From: Allobosea lathyri
GTDB taxonomy: Bacteria; Pseudomonadota; Alphaproteobacteria; Rhizobiales; Beijerinckiaceae
Assembly (NCBI RefSeq): GCF_900108245.1
Contig: NZ_FNUY01000004.1
Location: forward strand, 434,001-498,000
Length of the DNA stretch: 64,000 nt
Reading direction: 5' to 3'
Part shown: positions 35,749 to 45,609 of the stretch, piece by piece
How the letters are laid out: each line of letters begins with the position of its first letter
How positions within the stretch are numbered: the stretch's first letter is position 1
Notes under the pieces: generated by a model
Seen by the model: the letters and a program-made list of their open reading frames with translations, nothing else
The model's database searches: none
Told to the model about the DNA's origin: nothing
Made by a program: the position numbers and the translations under genes

Positions 35749-36672
35749 ATGAACTACGTCCGCACCTTCATGCTGATGGCCGGCCTCACCGCGCTGTTCG
35801 GCGTGGTCGGCTACCTGCTCGGCGGCGCTGGCGGCATGCTGATCGCGCTCGCCATCGCGGCCGCGACAAATCTCTTCAGCTACTGGAATTCCGACAGACT
35901 CGCGCTCGCCGCCCATAATGCGCAGGAAGTCGACGCTACGACCGCGCCGGAGCTTTACGGCATGGTGCGCGACCTCGCGGCCCGCGCCAACATGCCGATG
36001 CCGCGCGTCTATCTGATTCAGGAAGACCAGCCCAACGCCTTCGCCACCGGTCGCAATCCGGAAAACGCAGCGGTCGCGGCGACGACCGGCATCCTGCGCA
36101 CGCTCAGCTATGAGGAGCTTGCCGGGGTGATGGCGCACGAACTTGCCCACATCAAGAATCACGACACGCTGACGATGACGATCACCGCGACCATGGCGGG
36201 TGCGATCTCCTCGCTCACCACTTTCGGCATGTTTTTCGGCTCGCGCGACAACCGGCCCAACATGATCGTGCAGATCCTGATTTCCGTGCTCGCACCAATG
36301 GCGGCGATGGTGATCCAGATGGCGATCTCACGCTCGCGCGAATACGAGGCCGACCGGCTTGGCGGCGAGATTGCCGGCAACCCGGTCTGGCTCGCGGACG
36401 CGCTGGCCAAGATTGCGGGTGCCGTCGAGCACATTCCCAACGAGACGGCGGAGGCGAAGCCTGCTACGGCGCACATGTTCATCATCAACCCCCTGAGCGG
36501 ACGCGGCATGGATTCCCTGTTTTCGACACACCCGGATACGGGCAATCGTATCGCCGCCTTGATGGAGCAGGCCCGCGCCATGGGCGTCGGCCGCACGCCG
36601 CAGGGTGGATTCGTCGGCCAGGCCAGTCAGAGCCCGTGGAACAGCCCGCATCAGCGCGGCCCCTGGGGCTGA
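35749..36672 (+). CDS. htpX: Zinc metalloprotease HtpX
   Basis: 307 residues of the M48B family. Two N-terminal helices (about 9-45) anchor it in the inner membrane. The zinc site is [10 protein letters not shown] (HELAH at 130-134), with a further acid in REYEAD (197-202), and two more hydrophobic segments lie between. It degrades misfolded membrane proteins. ATG 35749 has AAGGGGAG upstream. The C-terminus is Gly/Pro/Gln-rich. Only one base separates its stop from the methyltransferase gene. Confidence 0.96.
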   Translation: MNYVRTFMLMAGLTALFGVVGYLLGGAGGMLIALAIAAATNLFSYWNSDRLALAAHNAQEVDATTAPELYGMVRDLAARANMPMPRVYLIQEDQPNAFATGRNPENAAVAATTGILRTLSYEELAGVMAHELAHIKNHDTLTMTITATMAGAISSLTTFGMFFGSRDNRPNMIVQILISVLAPMAAMVIQMAISRSREYEADRLGGEIAGNPVWLADALAKIAGAVEHIPNETAEAKPATAHMFIINPLSGRGMDSLFSTHPDTGNRIAALMEQARAMGVGRTPQGGFVGQASQSPWNSPHQRGPWG

Positions 36673-36673
36673 C

Positions 36674-38032
36674 ATGGCAGATCAGGGAAATACCGGCAGC
36701 ATGCCGGAGACCGAGCCGAAGACCGGCGAGGACGTGCCCGGCCTGCCGGCGCGTCGCCTGGCCGCGACGCTGATCGACGAGGTGCTCAAGGCCCGGCTCG
36801 CGCTGGACGAAACCTATGAGCGGCTCAGCCCGGCATTCGGGCTCGACGCCGCGGATGCAGCCTTGGCCCGCGCCATCGCGATCACGGCCTTTCGCCGTCT
36901 CGGCACGATCCAGCACGCCATCAACGCCCGGCTCGAACGCGGCAGCCCGCGCAATTCCGGTCCCTTCGAGCCGATCCTGGTGGCCGCCGCTGCGCAGATC
37001 CTGTTCCTCGATGTGCCCGACCACGCTGCCGTCGATCTCGCGATCCGGCATCTGCACGAGGACGCCCGCTCCTCGCGCTATGTCTCGCTCGGCAACGCGC
37101 TGCTGCGCCGTCTCGCCCGCGAACGCGATGCGATCCTGTCGGAGGCCGTCGATCCGTTCATCGACACGCCTGAATGGCTCGCCGAGAGTTGGCGGGCGAC
37201 CTATGGCGAGGCGACGGCAGCCGCCATCGCCGCAAGCCATCGCGACGAGCCGCCGCTGGACATCAGCGTGAAGGACGACGCCTCGGGCTGGGCCGAGAAA
37301 CTCGACGGTCTTCTGCTGCCGACCGGCTCGATCCGCCTGCGCGAGCGCCAGGGCATCACCGGCCTGCCCGGCTTCGATGAAGGCACCTGGTGGGTGCAGG
37401 ACGCCGCCGCCGCGCTGCCGGTGCGCCTGCTTGCGCCCAAGGCCGGCGAACGCATCGTCGATCTCTGCGCCGCGCCCGGCGGCAAGACCGCCCAGATCGC
37501 GGCCCTGGGAGCCAACGTCACGGCCGTGGACCGCTCCGGGCCACGCCTGCGCCGGCTCAGGGCCAATCTGGAACGACTTGGCCTCTCCGCCGAGATCGTC
37601 GCCAAGGACGCCACCACCTGGCAGGCAGAACCTTTCGACGCAGTCCTGCTCGATGCGCCCTGCAGCGCAACGGGCACGATCCGCCGCCACCCTGACGTCG
37701 CCTGGACCAAGACGACCGAGGATCGCGACAAGCTGGCCGCCTTGCAGGCGAGGCTTCTGGAGGCCGCGGCGCGGCTGGTCAGGCCCGGCGGCCGGCTGGT
37801 CTACTGCACCTGTTCGCTCGAGCCGCAGGAAGGTGAAGAGCAGATCGAGATATTCCTCGCCGAGCATCCGGATTTCGCGCGCGCGCCCATCACGCCCGAG
37901 GAAATCGGCGGACTGTCCGAAGCGATCGACCGCAATGGCGATCTGCGCACCCTGCCCCACCAGCTCAAGCACGAAACCCCGCGCCTTTCGGGATGGACAG
38001 GATTTTACGCAAGCCGCCTGATCAGGCTATGA
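36674..38032 (+). CDS. rsmB: RsmB-family 16S rRNA m5C methyltransferase
   Basis: 452 residues. A NusB-like RNA-binding domain occupies about 28-160. The catalytic domain has SAM motif IVDLCAAPGGKTAQ (261-274), DAPCSATGT with Cys330 and YCTCSLEP with Cys380, the two cysteines of this chemistry. It methylates a cytosine of 16S rRNA. It follows htpX directly, consistent with the conserved htpX-rsmB order in this group. The start MADQGNT at 36674 follows the htpX stop by one base. Confidence 0.92.
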   Translation: MADQGNTGSMPETEPKTGEDVPGLPARRLAATLIDEVLKARLALDETYERLSPAFGLDAADAALARAIAITAFRRLGTIQHAINARLERGSPRNSGPFEPILVAAAAQILFLDVPDHAAVDLAIRHLHEDARSSRYVSLGNALLRRLARERDAILSEAVDPFIDTPEWLAESWRATYGEATAAAIAASHRDEPPLDISVKDDASGWAEKLDGLLLPTGSIRLRERQGITGLPGFDEGTWWVQDAAAALPVRLLAPKAGERIVDLCAAPGGKTAQIAALGANVTAVDRSGPRLRRLRANLERLGLSAEIVAKDATTWQAEPFDAVLLDAPCSATGTIRRHPDVAWTKTTEDRDKLAALQARLLEAAARLVRPGGRLVYCTCSLEPQEGEEQIEIFLAEHPDFARAPITPEEIGGLSEAIDRNGDLRTLPHQLKHETPRLSGWTGFYASRLIRL

Positions 38033-38090
38033 CAAAGCCGGGATTCGCGCGGCGGGGGCGCCGCGTGTCGGGACGGAGCGTACTGAGGCA

Positions 38091-39836
38091 TTGAGCGGCT
38101 GGTCTGAGCGAAAGGGACTTGCCCAGGCTGCGGTCGGGCGGGCGGCGCGGCGCACCCGTGGCCAGTTCGTCGGCGCAGCCCGCAAGCTCTGGCCCTTCGG
38201 CCGCGCTACAGCCACCCGCCTGCTGTTTGCGCCGCATGATCTGCGCACCGCCGACCCCACGACGGCCAGCGACATCTATGCGGGCTATTACGCCTTCGCC
38301 GGGCGCACGATGCGGACCCACGGCGAATCCCCGTTTGACGCCGAGCCGCCGAGCGAGGCGTGGGCCGAGGCGCTGCACGGCTTCAGCTGGCTGCGCCATA
38401 TGCGCGCCGCCGACACCGCGATCGCCCGCGCCAATGCGCGCGCTCTGGTCGACGACTTCATCACGAAGCGGCGTGACCGCAGCGAGATCGCCCGTCGCCC
38501 GGCCGTCGCGGCGCGGCGCCTGATCTCCTTCCTGTCGCACTCCCCGCTCCTGCTCGAAGGCGCCGATCACGTCTTCTACGAGCGCTTCCTGCGCCATGTT
38601 TCGCGCCTGACCGAGAGGCTCAGCCTTGCTTTGGCCGGTGCGGTGGACGGCGTAGCGCGCCTCAACTGCATGATCGCCATAGCCTTTGCGGCGATCTGCC
38701 TTGACGGCCAGGACAACAGGCGCCGGCGGATCGAGTTCCTGATTTCCGACGAGCTCTCCCACCAGATCCTGCCCGATGGCGGCCATCTCTCGCGCAATCC
38801 GCGCTTGCTGATCGAGTTGCTGCTCGATCTCCTGCCCCTGCGCGAGACCTTCGCTGCACGCGGATTGGAGCCGCCGCGCGGCGTGCTGACCGCCATCGAG
38901 CGGATGATGCCGCATTTGCGCCTGTTCCGGCACGGCGACGGGGCGCTCGCTCTGTTCAACGGCATGGGCACGACGCCGCCGGACCTGATGGCGACCTTGG
39001 CGGCTTATGACGATGCGCGTGCGCGGCCGATCGAGCAGGCCGCCTATTCCGGCTATAGCCGCCTGAGCGGCGAGCGCAGCATCGTGGTCGTCGATGCCGG
39101 CGCTCCGCCACGCGGCGCTCACTCCGTCGAGGCCCATGCCGGCTGCCTCTCCTTCGAGTTCTCCAGCGCGGCCCAGCGCATCGTCGTCAATTGCGGCAAC
39201 AGCCGCTTCGGCCCGGCTCCGCTGCGGCTGGCGGCGCGCAGCACGGCGGCGCACTCCACCCTCGTCCTGAACGACCGTTCGAGCGCCACCTTCGGCATGG
39301 TGCTCGGCGAAATGCGGATCGTCGCCGGCCCCTCCGACGTGCGCCTCGCCCGCCAGGACAGCGAAGCCGGGCAGGAATGGGTCGCAAGCCATGATGGCTA
39401 CCGCCGCAGCCTCGGCGCCGTCCACACCCGCCGGCTGCTGCTCGCGCGCGACGGCGCATCCCTCTCGGGCGAGGACGAGATCGCCTTGTCGGGAACGCAT
39501 TCCAGCCTGCCGGCCGTCATTCGGTTCCACCTCCACCCGGGAGTCAGGGCAAGCCTAATCCGTGAGGGCAAGGGCGCGCTGCTCGCCTTGCCTTCGGGCG
39601 AGGTCTGGGCCTTCGAGGCTTCGGATCTGGCGATTGCGATCGAGGAGAGCATCTTCCTCGCTTCCGCCGATGGCCGACGCCAGACCGAGCAACTGAGCGT
39701 CGCCTTCGATGCGGTCGCGACACCGCGGGTCGAATGGCGCTTCAACCGTGTCAGCACCTCGAGCGCACGCAGCGGCAGAACCCAAAGCGCCGTCTCTGAG
39801 CCGCTCCCGCTTGACGAACTGGCCCCGGAAGCCTGA
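38091..39836 (+). CDS. Heparinase II/III family protein
   Basis: 581 residues from a TTG; no better start is visible nearby. An alpha/alpha-toroid N-terminal half (about 40-300) and a beta-rich heparinase II/III C-terminal domain (about 330-540, with SYEAH-like [14 protein letters not shown] and HSTLVLND) are recognisable. Members are polysaccharide lyases, but in this order beside rsmB and purH the protein is conserved across Hyphomicrobiales and its substrate is not known. No clear signal peptide is seen. Confidence 0.85.
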   Translation: MSGWSERKGLAQAAVGRAARRTRGQFVGAARKLWPFGRATATRLLFAPHDLRTADPTTASDIYAGYYAFAGRTMRTHGESPFDAEPPSEAWAEALHGFSWLRHMRAADTAIARANARALVDDFITKRRDRSEIARRPAVAARRLISFLSHSPLLLEGADHVFYERFLRHVSRLTERLSLALAGAVDGVARLNCMIAIAFAAICLDGQDNRRRRIEFLISDELSHQILPDGGHLSRNPRLLIELLLDLLPLRETFAARGLEPPRGVLTAIERMMPHLRLFRHGDGALALFNGMGTTPPDLMATLAAYDDARARPIEQAAYSGYSRLSGERSIVVVDAGAPPRGAHSVEAHAGCLSFEFSSAAQRIVVNCGNSRFGPAPLRLAARSTAAHSTLVLNDRSSATFGMVLGEMRIVAGPSDVRLARQDSEAGQEWVASHDGYRRSLGAVHTRRLLLARDGASLSGEDEIALSGTHSSLPAVIRFHLHPGVRASLIREGKGALLALPSGEVWAFEASDLAIAIEESIFLASADGRRQTEQLSVAFDAVATPRVEWRFNRVSTSSARSGRTQSAVSEPLPLDELAPEA

Positions 39837-39925
39837 CCATCCGACGGCGGCGCGCTTTGCTTTCGCGCCGCAACATGATAGCCGGCGCGCGACAGTTTCC
39901 TGAATCCAGTCATGGACATGAACCG

Positions 39926-41518
39926 ATGCCGACAGAGCTTCGCCGCGTCGAACGCGCTCTCCTTTCCGTTTCCGACAAGACGGGGCTGGTCGATTTCGCG
40001 CGCGCCCTCCACCGCCTCGGCATCGCGCTGGTCTCGACCGGCGGCACGGCGAAGGCGCTGGGCGAAGCCGGCCTGCCCGTCACCGACGTCTCGGACCTGA
40101 CCGGCTTTCCCGAAATGATGGACGGGCGCGTCAAGACCCTGCACCCCAAGGTCCATGGCGGCCTGCTGGCGGTGCGCTCGCATCCCGAGCACCAGGCCTC
40201 GATGATCGGCCACGGCATCGCGCCGATCGATCTGCTCGTCGTCAATCTCTACCCCTTCGAGGCAACGGTCGCCGCGGGCCGAGCCTACGACGATTGCATC
40301 GAGAACATCGACATCGGCGGCCCCGCCATGATCCGCGCCGCCGCCAAGAACCATCACGACGTTGCCGTCGTGGTCGAGCCCTCGGATTATGGTTCGGTAC
40401 TGAGCGATCTCGAAGCCCAGAAGGGCGCGACCACGCTGACCCTGCGCCGCAAGCTGGCGCAGAAGGCCTATGCCCGCACCGCAGCCTATGACGCCGCAAT
40501 CTCGAACTGGTTCGCGGGCGAGCTCGGCGACACCGCCCCGGCCTATCGCGCGCTCGGCGGCGGCCTTGCCGAAGCCCTGCGCTATGGCGAGAACCCCCAT
40601 CAATGGGCCGCCTTCTATCGCACGCCCGAGCAGCGCCCCGGCGTTTCGACTGCCCGGCAGGTTCAGGGCAAGCAGCTCTCCTACAACAATATCAACGATA
40701 CCGACGCCGCCTTCGAATGCGTCGCCGAGTTCGATCCGGCGCTCGCCGCGGCTTGCGTCATCGTCAAGCACGCCAACCCCTGCGGCGTTGCCAGCGCCGG
40801 CACGCTCCTGGAAGCCTATGACAGGGCCTTGGCCTGCGACCCCGTCTCCGCCTTCGGCGGCATCGTGGCACTGAACCGCAAGCTCGATGCACAGGCGGCC
40901 CGGAAGATCGTCGAGGTCTTCACCGAGGTCATCATCGCGCCCGACGCCGACGAGGAGGCGATCGCGCTGATTGCCGCCAAGAAGAACCTGCGCCTGCTCC
41001 TGACCGGTGGCCTGCCCAATGTGCGCAACCCCGGCCTGTCGCTGCGCACCGTGTCCGGCGGCTTCCTGGCGCAGGCACGCGACAATGCCGTCGTCGACGA
41101 CATGGATCTGAAGGTCGTGACCACGCGCCAGCCCAGCGAAGCCGAACTGGCCGATCTGCGCTTCGCCTTCCGGGTCGCCAAGCACGTCAAGTCGAACGCG
41201 ATCGTCTACGCCAAGAACGGCGCCACCGTCGGCATCGGCGCAGGCCAGATGAGCCGCGTCGATTCCTCGCGCATCGCCGCCTGGAAGGCTGGCGAAGCTG
41301 CCAGGGCGCTTGGATCGGCCGAGAGCCTCGCAAAGGGCTCGGTTGTTGCCTCGGACGCCTTCTTCCCCTTCGCCGACGGCCTGCTCGCCGCAGCCGAGGC
41401 CGGGGCGACGGCCGTGATCCAGCCCGGCGGCTCGATGCGCGACGACGAAGTCATCAAGGCGGCCAACGAAGCTGGCCTCGCCATGGTCTTCACCGGCCAC
41501 CGTCACTTCCGGCACTGA
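39926..41518 (+). CDS. purH: Bifunctional AICAR transformylase/IMP cyclohydrolase
   Basis: 530 residues. The N-terminal MGS-like IMP cyclohydrolase domain (1-150) starts [15 protein letters not shown] and has STGGTAKAL. The C-terminal AICAR formyltransferase domain has [10 protein letters not shown] and [13 protein letters not shown]. It performs the last two steps of de novo purine synthesis. ATG 39926 matches the usual family start, while the open frame from 39857 adds unrelated residues. It is followed by a full copy of the intergenic repeat. Confidence 0.97.
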   Translation: MPTELRRVERALLSVSDKTGLVDFARALHRLGIALVSTGGTAKALGEAGLPVTDVSDLTGFPEMMDGRVKTLHPKVHGGLLAVRSHPEHQASMIGHGIAPIDLLVVNLYPFEATVAAGRAYDDCIENIDIGGPAMIRAAAKNHHDVAVVVEPSDYGSVLSDLEAQKGATTLTLRRKLAQKAYARTAAYDAAISNWFAGELGDTAPAYRALGGGLAEALRYGENPHQWAAFYRTPEQRPGVSTARQVQGKQLSYNNINDTDAAFECVAEFDPALAAACVIVKHANPCGVASAGTLLEAYDRALACDPVSAFGGIVALNRKLDAQAARKIVEVFTEVIIAPDADEEAIALIAAKKNLRLLLTGGLPNVRNPGLSLRTVSGGFLAQARDNAVVDDMDLKVVTTRQPSEAELADLRFAFRVAKHVKSNAIVYAKNGATVGIGAGQMSRVDSSRIAAWKAGEAARALGSAESLAKGSVVASDAFFPFADGLLAAAEAGATAVIQPGGSMRDDEVIKAANEAGLAMVFTGHRHFRH

Positions 41519-41535
41519 GGCCGGAAACCACCCCT

Positions 41536-41640
41536 GTCATTCGAGACAAGCCGCGAAAGCGGCGCCGGGCCGGAATCCACCGGAAGGCTGACAGCTCTAC
41601 GATGGCTTCCGGGGCGCCGCTTCGCAGCGCCCGGAATGAC
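41536..41640. repeat. Intergenic palindromic element, full copy
   Basis: Bounded by GTCAT and ATGAC, 105 bp. Hairpins are GCCGC-GAAA-GCGGC (41550-41563) and TTCCGGGGCGC/GCGCCCGGAA (41607-41636, one bulged G). It lies between purH and the LtrA gene; the rest of that 203-bp gap shows nothing else. Confidence 0.7.
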
Positions 41641-41721
41641 GGCGCTCGTTTTTGAGCGCGATGGGAATCGACGCGCGTCGCCGCCGCGCATTACTGTGCG
41701 CGCAGCCTGGAAGAGGACGGC

Positions 41722-42897
41722 ATGACGCAACATACTGGCAAGCGCGACCTGCTGCGAGAACGCGACGAGCACGCGCACAACAAGGTCTCCTTCGTCGAGC
41801 TGTTCTTCGACCTCGTTTTCGTCTTCGCGATCACGCAGATCTCGCACACGCTGCTCGAGCATTTCACGCCAACCGGGCTGGCAGAGGCGGCCCTCCTGCT
41901 CGGCGCGGTCTGGTGGGTCTGGATCTATACGAGCTGGGTGACGAACTGGCTCGATCCCGAGGCGACGCCGGTGCGGCTGATGCTGTTCGCGCTGATGTTC
42001 CTCGGCCTCCTCCTGTCGACCTCGATACCCGAAGCCTTCGGCGAAAAGGGCCTGATCTTCGCCTGCGCCTATGTCGCCATCCAGCTCGGGCGGTCGCTCT
42101 TCGCCATGGCCTGCCTGAAGCGCAGTCCGGTCAACTTCCGCAATTTCCAGCGCATCAGCGCCTGGCTGGCGATTTCCGGCCTGTTCTGGATCGCCGGCGG
42201 CCTGAGCGAAGGCGGCTTGCGCTTCGCGCTCTGGGCCTGCGCGCTCGGCATCGAATATGTCGGCCCCGCCGCCGGCTTCAGCTTTCCGGGCCTCGGCCGC
42301 TCGAAGACCGCTGATTGGGATGTCGAGGGCGGCCATCTTGCCGAGCGTTGCGCCCTCTTCATCATCATCGCGCTCGGCGAATCCGTACTCGTCACCGGCG
42401 CGACCTTCGCCAAGCTTCCGGCCACGCCCGAAACGGTGCTCGCCTTCGCCAATGCGTTCCTGAGCTCGGTTGCGATGTGGTGGATCTATTTCCACATCGG
42501 CGCCGAACGCGGCAGCGAACTCATCGCCCATTCCAAGGATCCGGGCCGCATCGCCCGGGTCGCCTATACATATATCCATCTGCTGCTGGTGGCCGGCATC
42601 ATCCTCGTCGCCGTCGGCGACGAATTCATGCTGGCTCATCCCGGCGGGCATACCGAGCCGAAGGTGGCGCTGGCTGTGATCGCGGGGCCCGGCTTCTACC
42701 TCCTCGGCAATCTCCTTTTCAAGAGAGCCACGGCCGGCTGGTTTCCGCTGTCGCATATGATCGGGCTCGGTCTGCTGGCGCTGCTCACTCCCCTGGCCGC
42801 CATGCTGCCGCCGCTCGGCTTCAGCTTCGGGGCCACCCTCATCCTCATCATCGTCGCGACCTGGGAAGCGATCTCGCTTCGCCCCAAGGAGGCCTGA
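41722..42897 (+). CDS. Low temperature requirement protein A (LtrA) family
   Basis: 391 residues, about ten to twelve membrane segments. The first block HNKVSFVELFFDLVFVFAI is the LtrA signature, and ALGESVLVTG and ALWACALGIEY follow in order. Named from a Listeria cold-growth gene, the family's molecular role is not established. It begins a run of three tightly spaced genes (next ATG 6 bp downstream, then a 4-bp overlap), so it may share a transcript with the small membrane protein and the YbaK-like gene. Confidence 0.88.
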   Translation: MTQHTGKRDLLRERDEHAHNKVSFVELFFDLVFVFAITQISHTLLEHFTPTGLAEAALLLGAVWWVWIYTSWVTNWLDPEATPVRLMLFALMFLGLLLSTSIPEAFGEKGLIFACAYVAIQLGRSLFAMACLKRSPVNFRNFQRISAWLAISGLFWIAGGLSEGGLRFALWACALGIEYVGPAAGFSFPGLGRSKTADWDVEGGHLAERCALFIIIALGESVLVTGATFAKLPATPETVLAFANAFLSSVAMWWIYFHIGAERGSELIAHSKDPGRIARVAYTYIHLLLVAGIILVAVGDEFMLAHPGGHTEPKVALAVIAGPGFYLLGNLLFKRATAGWFPLSHMIGLGLLALLTPLAAMLPPLGFSFGATLILIIVATWEAISLRPKEA

Positions 42898-42903
42898 GAA
42901 CGC

Positions 42904-43182
42904 ATGCATACGGTCAAGGTCATCGGCGCCGGCTTCGCCTTGCTCGGCCTGCTCCTGTTCCTGGCGCCACGGCTCAGTCTTTCACGGGCGAACCCGATCG
43001 GCTTTGCGACCAGGCTCTTCATTCCGCTCTGGTTTGCCGCCGCCCTCCTCAATCTCGCGATCGGCGTCAGCCGCGCGGGCTATACCGTGGCGCAGGAGGC
43101 TCCGATCTTCCTGATCGTCTTCGGCGTGCCCGCTGTCGCGGCCTTGCTGATGTTCTGGGCCTTCGGCAGGCGTGCATCATGA
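42904..43182 (+). CDS. Small membrane protein, unknown function
   Basis: 92 residues with three hydrophobic segments (about 6-24, 37-55, 66-88) and a short basic tail. I do not recognise a family. It lies 6 bp after the LtrA gene and its stop overlaps the next ATG, so all three are probably co-transcribed. The sequence and codon use match the neighbours. Confidence 0.75.
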   Translation: MHTVKVIGAGFALLGLLLFLAPRLSLSRANPIGFATRLFIPLWFAAALLNLAIGVSRAGYTVAQEAPIFLIVFGVPAVAALLMFWAFGRRAS

Positions 43183-43646
43183 GCCTTGAATCAGTCCGCG
43201 CTTTCTTCGCCGAACGCGCGCCCGACGTCAGCATCATCGAAACCGAAGGCAGCAGCGCGACGGTGGCGCTCGCCGCCGCCGCCCATGGCGTCGAACCGGC
43301 GCAGATCGCCAAGACACTGTCGCTGCGTATCGGCGAACGGATCGTGCTCGTCGTCGCGCGCGGCGACGCGCGGCTCGACAACCGCAAGGCCAAGGCCGCG
43401 CTCGGCGGCAAGCCGCGCATGCTCGACCTCGAAGAAGTCGCGGCCATCACCGGCCATCCGGTCGGCGGCGTCTGCCCCTTTGGGCTGGCGACACCTCTTC
43501 CCGTCTATTGCGACATTTCGCTCAGGGCGTTCGACGAAGTCGTGCCCGCCGCGGGCTCGACTCAGAGCGCCGTTCGCATCAACCCCGAGCGAATGGCTGT
43601 ACTGACCGGAGCCGAGTGGATCGACATCTGCCAAGAACCGGTCTGA
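43179..43646 (+). CDS. YbaK/EbsC aminoacyl-tRNA deacylase family protein
   Basis: 155 residues, one YbaK domain. EGSSATVALAAAAHGVEPAQI, the KTL motif with catalytic-type lysine, and VGGVCPFGL are characteristic. Members clear mischarged tRNA (Cys-tRNA-Pro and similar) or act as free-standing ProX-like editors. The ATG at 43179 overlaps the previous stop by 4 bp; the open frame upstream is a shadow of the LtrA gene. A short direct repeat with GCCGGTCTGA follows the stop. Confidence 0.88.
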   Translation: MSLESVRAFFAERAPDVSIIETEGSSATVALAAAAHGVEPAQIAKTLSLRIGERIVLVVARGDARLDNRKAKAALGGKPRMLDLEEVAAITGHPVGGVCPFGLATPLPVYCDISLRAFDEVVPAAGSTQSAVRINPERMAVLTGAEWIDICQEPV

Positions 43647-43690
43647 ACTAAGAGCCGGCCTGAACTCAGAACCGGTCTGAGCCCGCGCGA

Positions 43691-44500
43691 TCAGCCCTTT
43701 GCCGAAACGCGCTCGATCAGCGCCATGGCGGCGGCCGGATTGCGGACCTTGTCGCCGCTGATCACATAGAGGAACACGTCCCTCGCCGCCTTCTTCGCCT
43801 CGGCGGGCGCAACTGTCTCAAGCCCGTCGGGCACACCGCCCTTGGCCCAGACACGAGCGGCTTTCGCCCATCTGTCGAGATCTGCATCCGCGTAACCGTT
43901 CGGCTCGGCCTCGCTCGTCCCCATGATGCGGGCGTAGACGAAGGGCGCCGTGACATCAGCGATCTGCGTATAGTCCGCATCCGCCGAGGTGATGGCGGCG
44001 ACGCCATATTCGCGCAGCAGCGCGATGAACTCCGGCGAGCGGAAACTGTCGTGGCGCACCTCGACGGCGTGGCGCAGCTTTCGCCCCTCGGCCTCATGCG
44101 GAAGCAACTTCAGAAACGCCTCGAAATCGGCCGGGTCGAACTTCTTCGTCGGCATGAACTGCCAATTGATCGGCCCGAGCTTCTCCTTCAGCTCCAGCAT
44201 GCCGCCGAACACGAACTTCTCGATCGACGGACCGGCCTCGGCCAGCACCCGGCGATTGGTGATATAGCGCGAGCCCTTCAGCGCGAAGACGAAGCCCTCA
44301 GGCGTCTCGGCATGCCATTTCGCGAAGCTCTCTGGCTTCTGCGATCCGTAATAGGTGCCGTTGATCTCGATTGAGCTCAGCTTGCTGCCGGCATATTCAA
44401 GCTCACGCTTCTGCGGCAGGCCCTCGGGATAGAACACCCCGCGCCAGGGCTCGAACACCCAACCGCCAATGCCGATCTTGATCGCGCCTTCCGATGCCAT
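43691..44500 (-). CDS. DUF72 family protein
   Basis: About 269 residues forming a TIM-barrel-like DUF72 domain: IKIGIGGWVFEPWRGVFYP at the start, SSIEINGTYYGSQ, FALKGSRYITN and the late FVYARIMG. The function of the family is not established. ATG 44500 has AAGGG eight bases upstream; 44506 is nearly as good and 44593 would add a leader not typical of the family. It is a single gene. Confidence 0.85.
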   Translation of the reverse strand: MASEGAIKIGIGGWVFEPWRGVFYPEGLPQKRELEYAGSKLSSIEINGTYYGSQKPESFAKWHAETPEGFVFALKGSRYITNRRVLAEAGPSIEKFVFGGMLELKEKLGPINWQFMPTKKFDPADFEAFLKLLPHEAEGRKLRHAVEVRHDSFRSPEFIALLREYGVAAITSADADYTQIADVTAPFVYARIMGTSEAEPNGYADADLDRWAKAARVWAKGGVPDGLETVAPAEAKKAARDVFLYVISGDKVRNPAAAMALIERVSAKG

Positions 44501-44680
44501 TGCCATCGCCCTTTTTCCCTCGGCCGGAAGCCATGCTCTGCGTCCCCCGATCATCGACGCATGGCGGCCACTTGGCCACCCGCTTTCGTACAAGGGGAGC
44601 CGGCGACCGCTGAAGCACCGTAGGCGGGAGTGATGACCGCTGCTGTCAGGAAGGATACTGCCGATCGTTTGCGGGCCACA

Positions 44681-44699
44681 TCGTATTGCATTGTAATAC
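44681..44699. promoter_or_regulatory. Inverted repeat upstream of the IclR gene
   Basis: CGTATT and AATACG arms around GCATTGT, 95-113 bp before the IclR start. It is a plausible operator for IclR autoregulation. The rest of the 293-bp gap (44501-44793) shows no gene. Confidence 0.4.
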
Positions 44700-44793
44700 G
44701 GCTGTATCGATTTTCCATCGACTCACGCAAACGCCGCGATATAGAAATTCCATCCCCTGCGATTCGCCGAGTGCGCGTTGGAGACGTTCAGAC

Positions 44794-45609
44794 GTGACGG
44801 ACCAAGACAGCCTGATGGTACGCTCCGTTGAAAAGGCGATGCGGGTTCTGACGGCCTTCGGAGGCGGGCAACCGACGCTGAGCATCGCGGAGGTCGCGGC
44901 GATCGCCGGGCTCGACAAAAGCGGCGCGCAGCGCTTGACCCATACCTTCGTGCAGCTCGGCTATCTGCGCAGGGATCCCGAAACCCGCCGGCTCGCACTA
45001 ACCCCACGGGTTCTGGAACTGAGCGCGCATTACAGCCGCTCGAGCCCGCTGATCCGCGCTGCGGCGCCCTACCTCCTGAACATCAGCAAGATCACCGAGG
45101 AATCGGTCAGCCTGACCGTCCTCGACGGCACCGATATCGTCTATGTCTATCGCCTGCTCAGCCGGAACATGCTGGCGACCGACGTCATTGTCGGAACCCA
45201 TCTGCCGGCATATTGCACCGCGCCGGGCATTGCGATTCTCTCCGGGCTCCCCCGGGACGAGGCCGAAGCCATCCTGAACGCCTCGGACCTGACCGCCTAC
45301 ACACCGTTCACGACGACAGACATCCCAACGCTGCTGGCCCGGATCGACGAGGCCGCGAGCCAGGGCTTCGCGATAGTCCAGGACCAGATCTACATGAACG
45401 ACGTCTCGATCGCGGTTCCCGTTTATGGGCCCGGTCAGCGAGCGATCGCGGCGGTGAACATCGCCGTCAACAAGCTCAGTCTTTCAGCGGCGGAGGCGGT
45501 TGAAAAATTCGTGCCCCTGCTCGCGCCTGTCGCCAAGAACCTCTCTCACGCCGGCCCCATGCCGGCGCGAAAGCCACTGACGCTCCCGAAGGGACGATCC
45601 CGCATATGA
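44794..45609 (+). CDS. IclR-family transcriptional regulator
   Basis: 271 residues from a GTG with GGAGA nine bases upstream. A winged helix (about 8-70: SVEKAMRVLTAF, LSIAEVAAIAGLDKSGAQRL) is followed by the IclR effector domain (about 85-250, with AYCTAPGIAILSGLP and VPVYGPGQRAIAAVNIAV). Such proteins sense small organic acids. The stop overlaps the next gene (ATGA), so it is translated with the Rossmann-fold protein and may control this or the adjoining catabolic genes. Confidence 0.92.
   Translation: MTDQDSLMVRSVEKAMRVLTAFGGGQPTLSIAEVAAIAGLDKSGAQRLTHTFVQLGYLRRDPETRRLALTPRVLELSAHYSRSSPLIRAAAPYLLNISKITEESVSLTVLDGTDIVYVYRLLSRNMLATDVIVGTHLPAYCTAPGIAILSGLPRDEAEAILNASDLTAYTPFTTTDIPTLLARIDEAASQGFAIVQDQIYMNDVSIAVPVYGPGQRAIAAVNIAVNKLSLSAAEAVEKFVPLLAPVAKNLSHAGPMPARKPLTLPKGRSRI

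Noticed and set aside
35665..36162. Longer form of the DUF1674 protein
   Set aside because: The upstream frame is antisense to htpX; the family is about 80 residues and starts near 35664.
39398..41515. Minus-strand frame of 705 codons
   Set aside because: Antisense to purH and part of the heparinase gene, with no family features.
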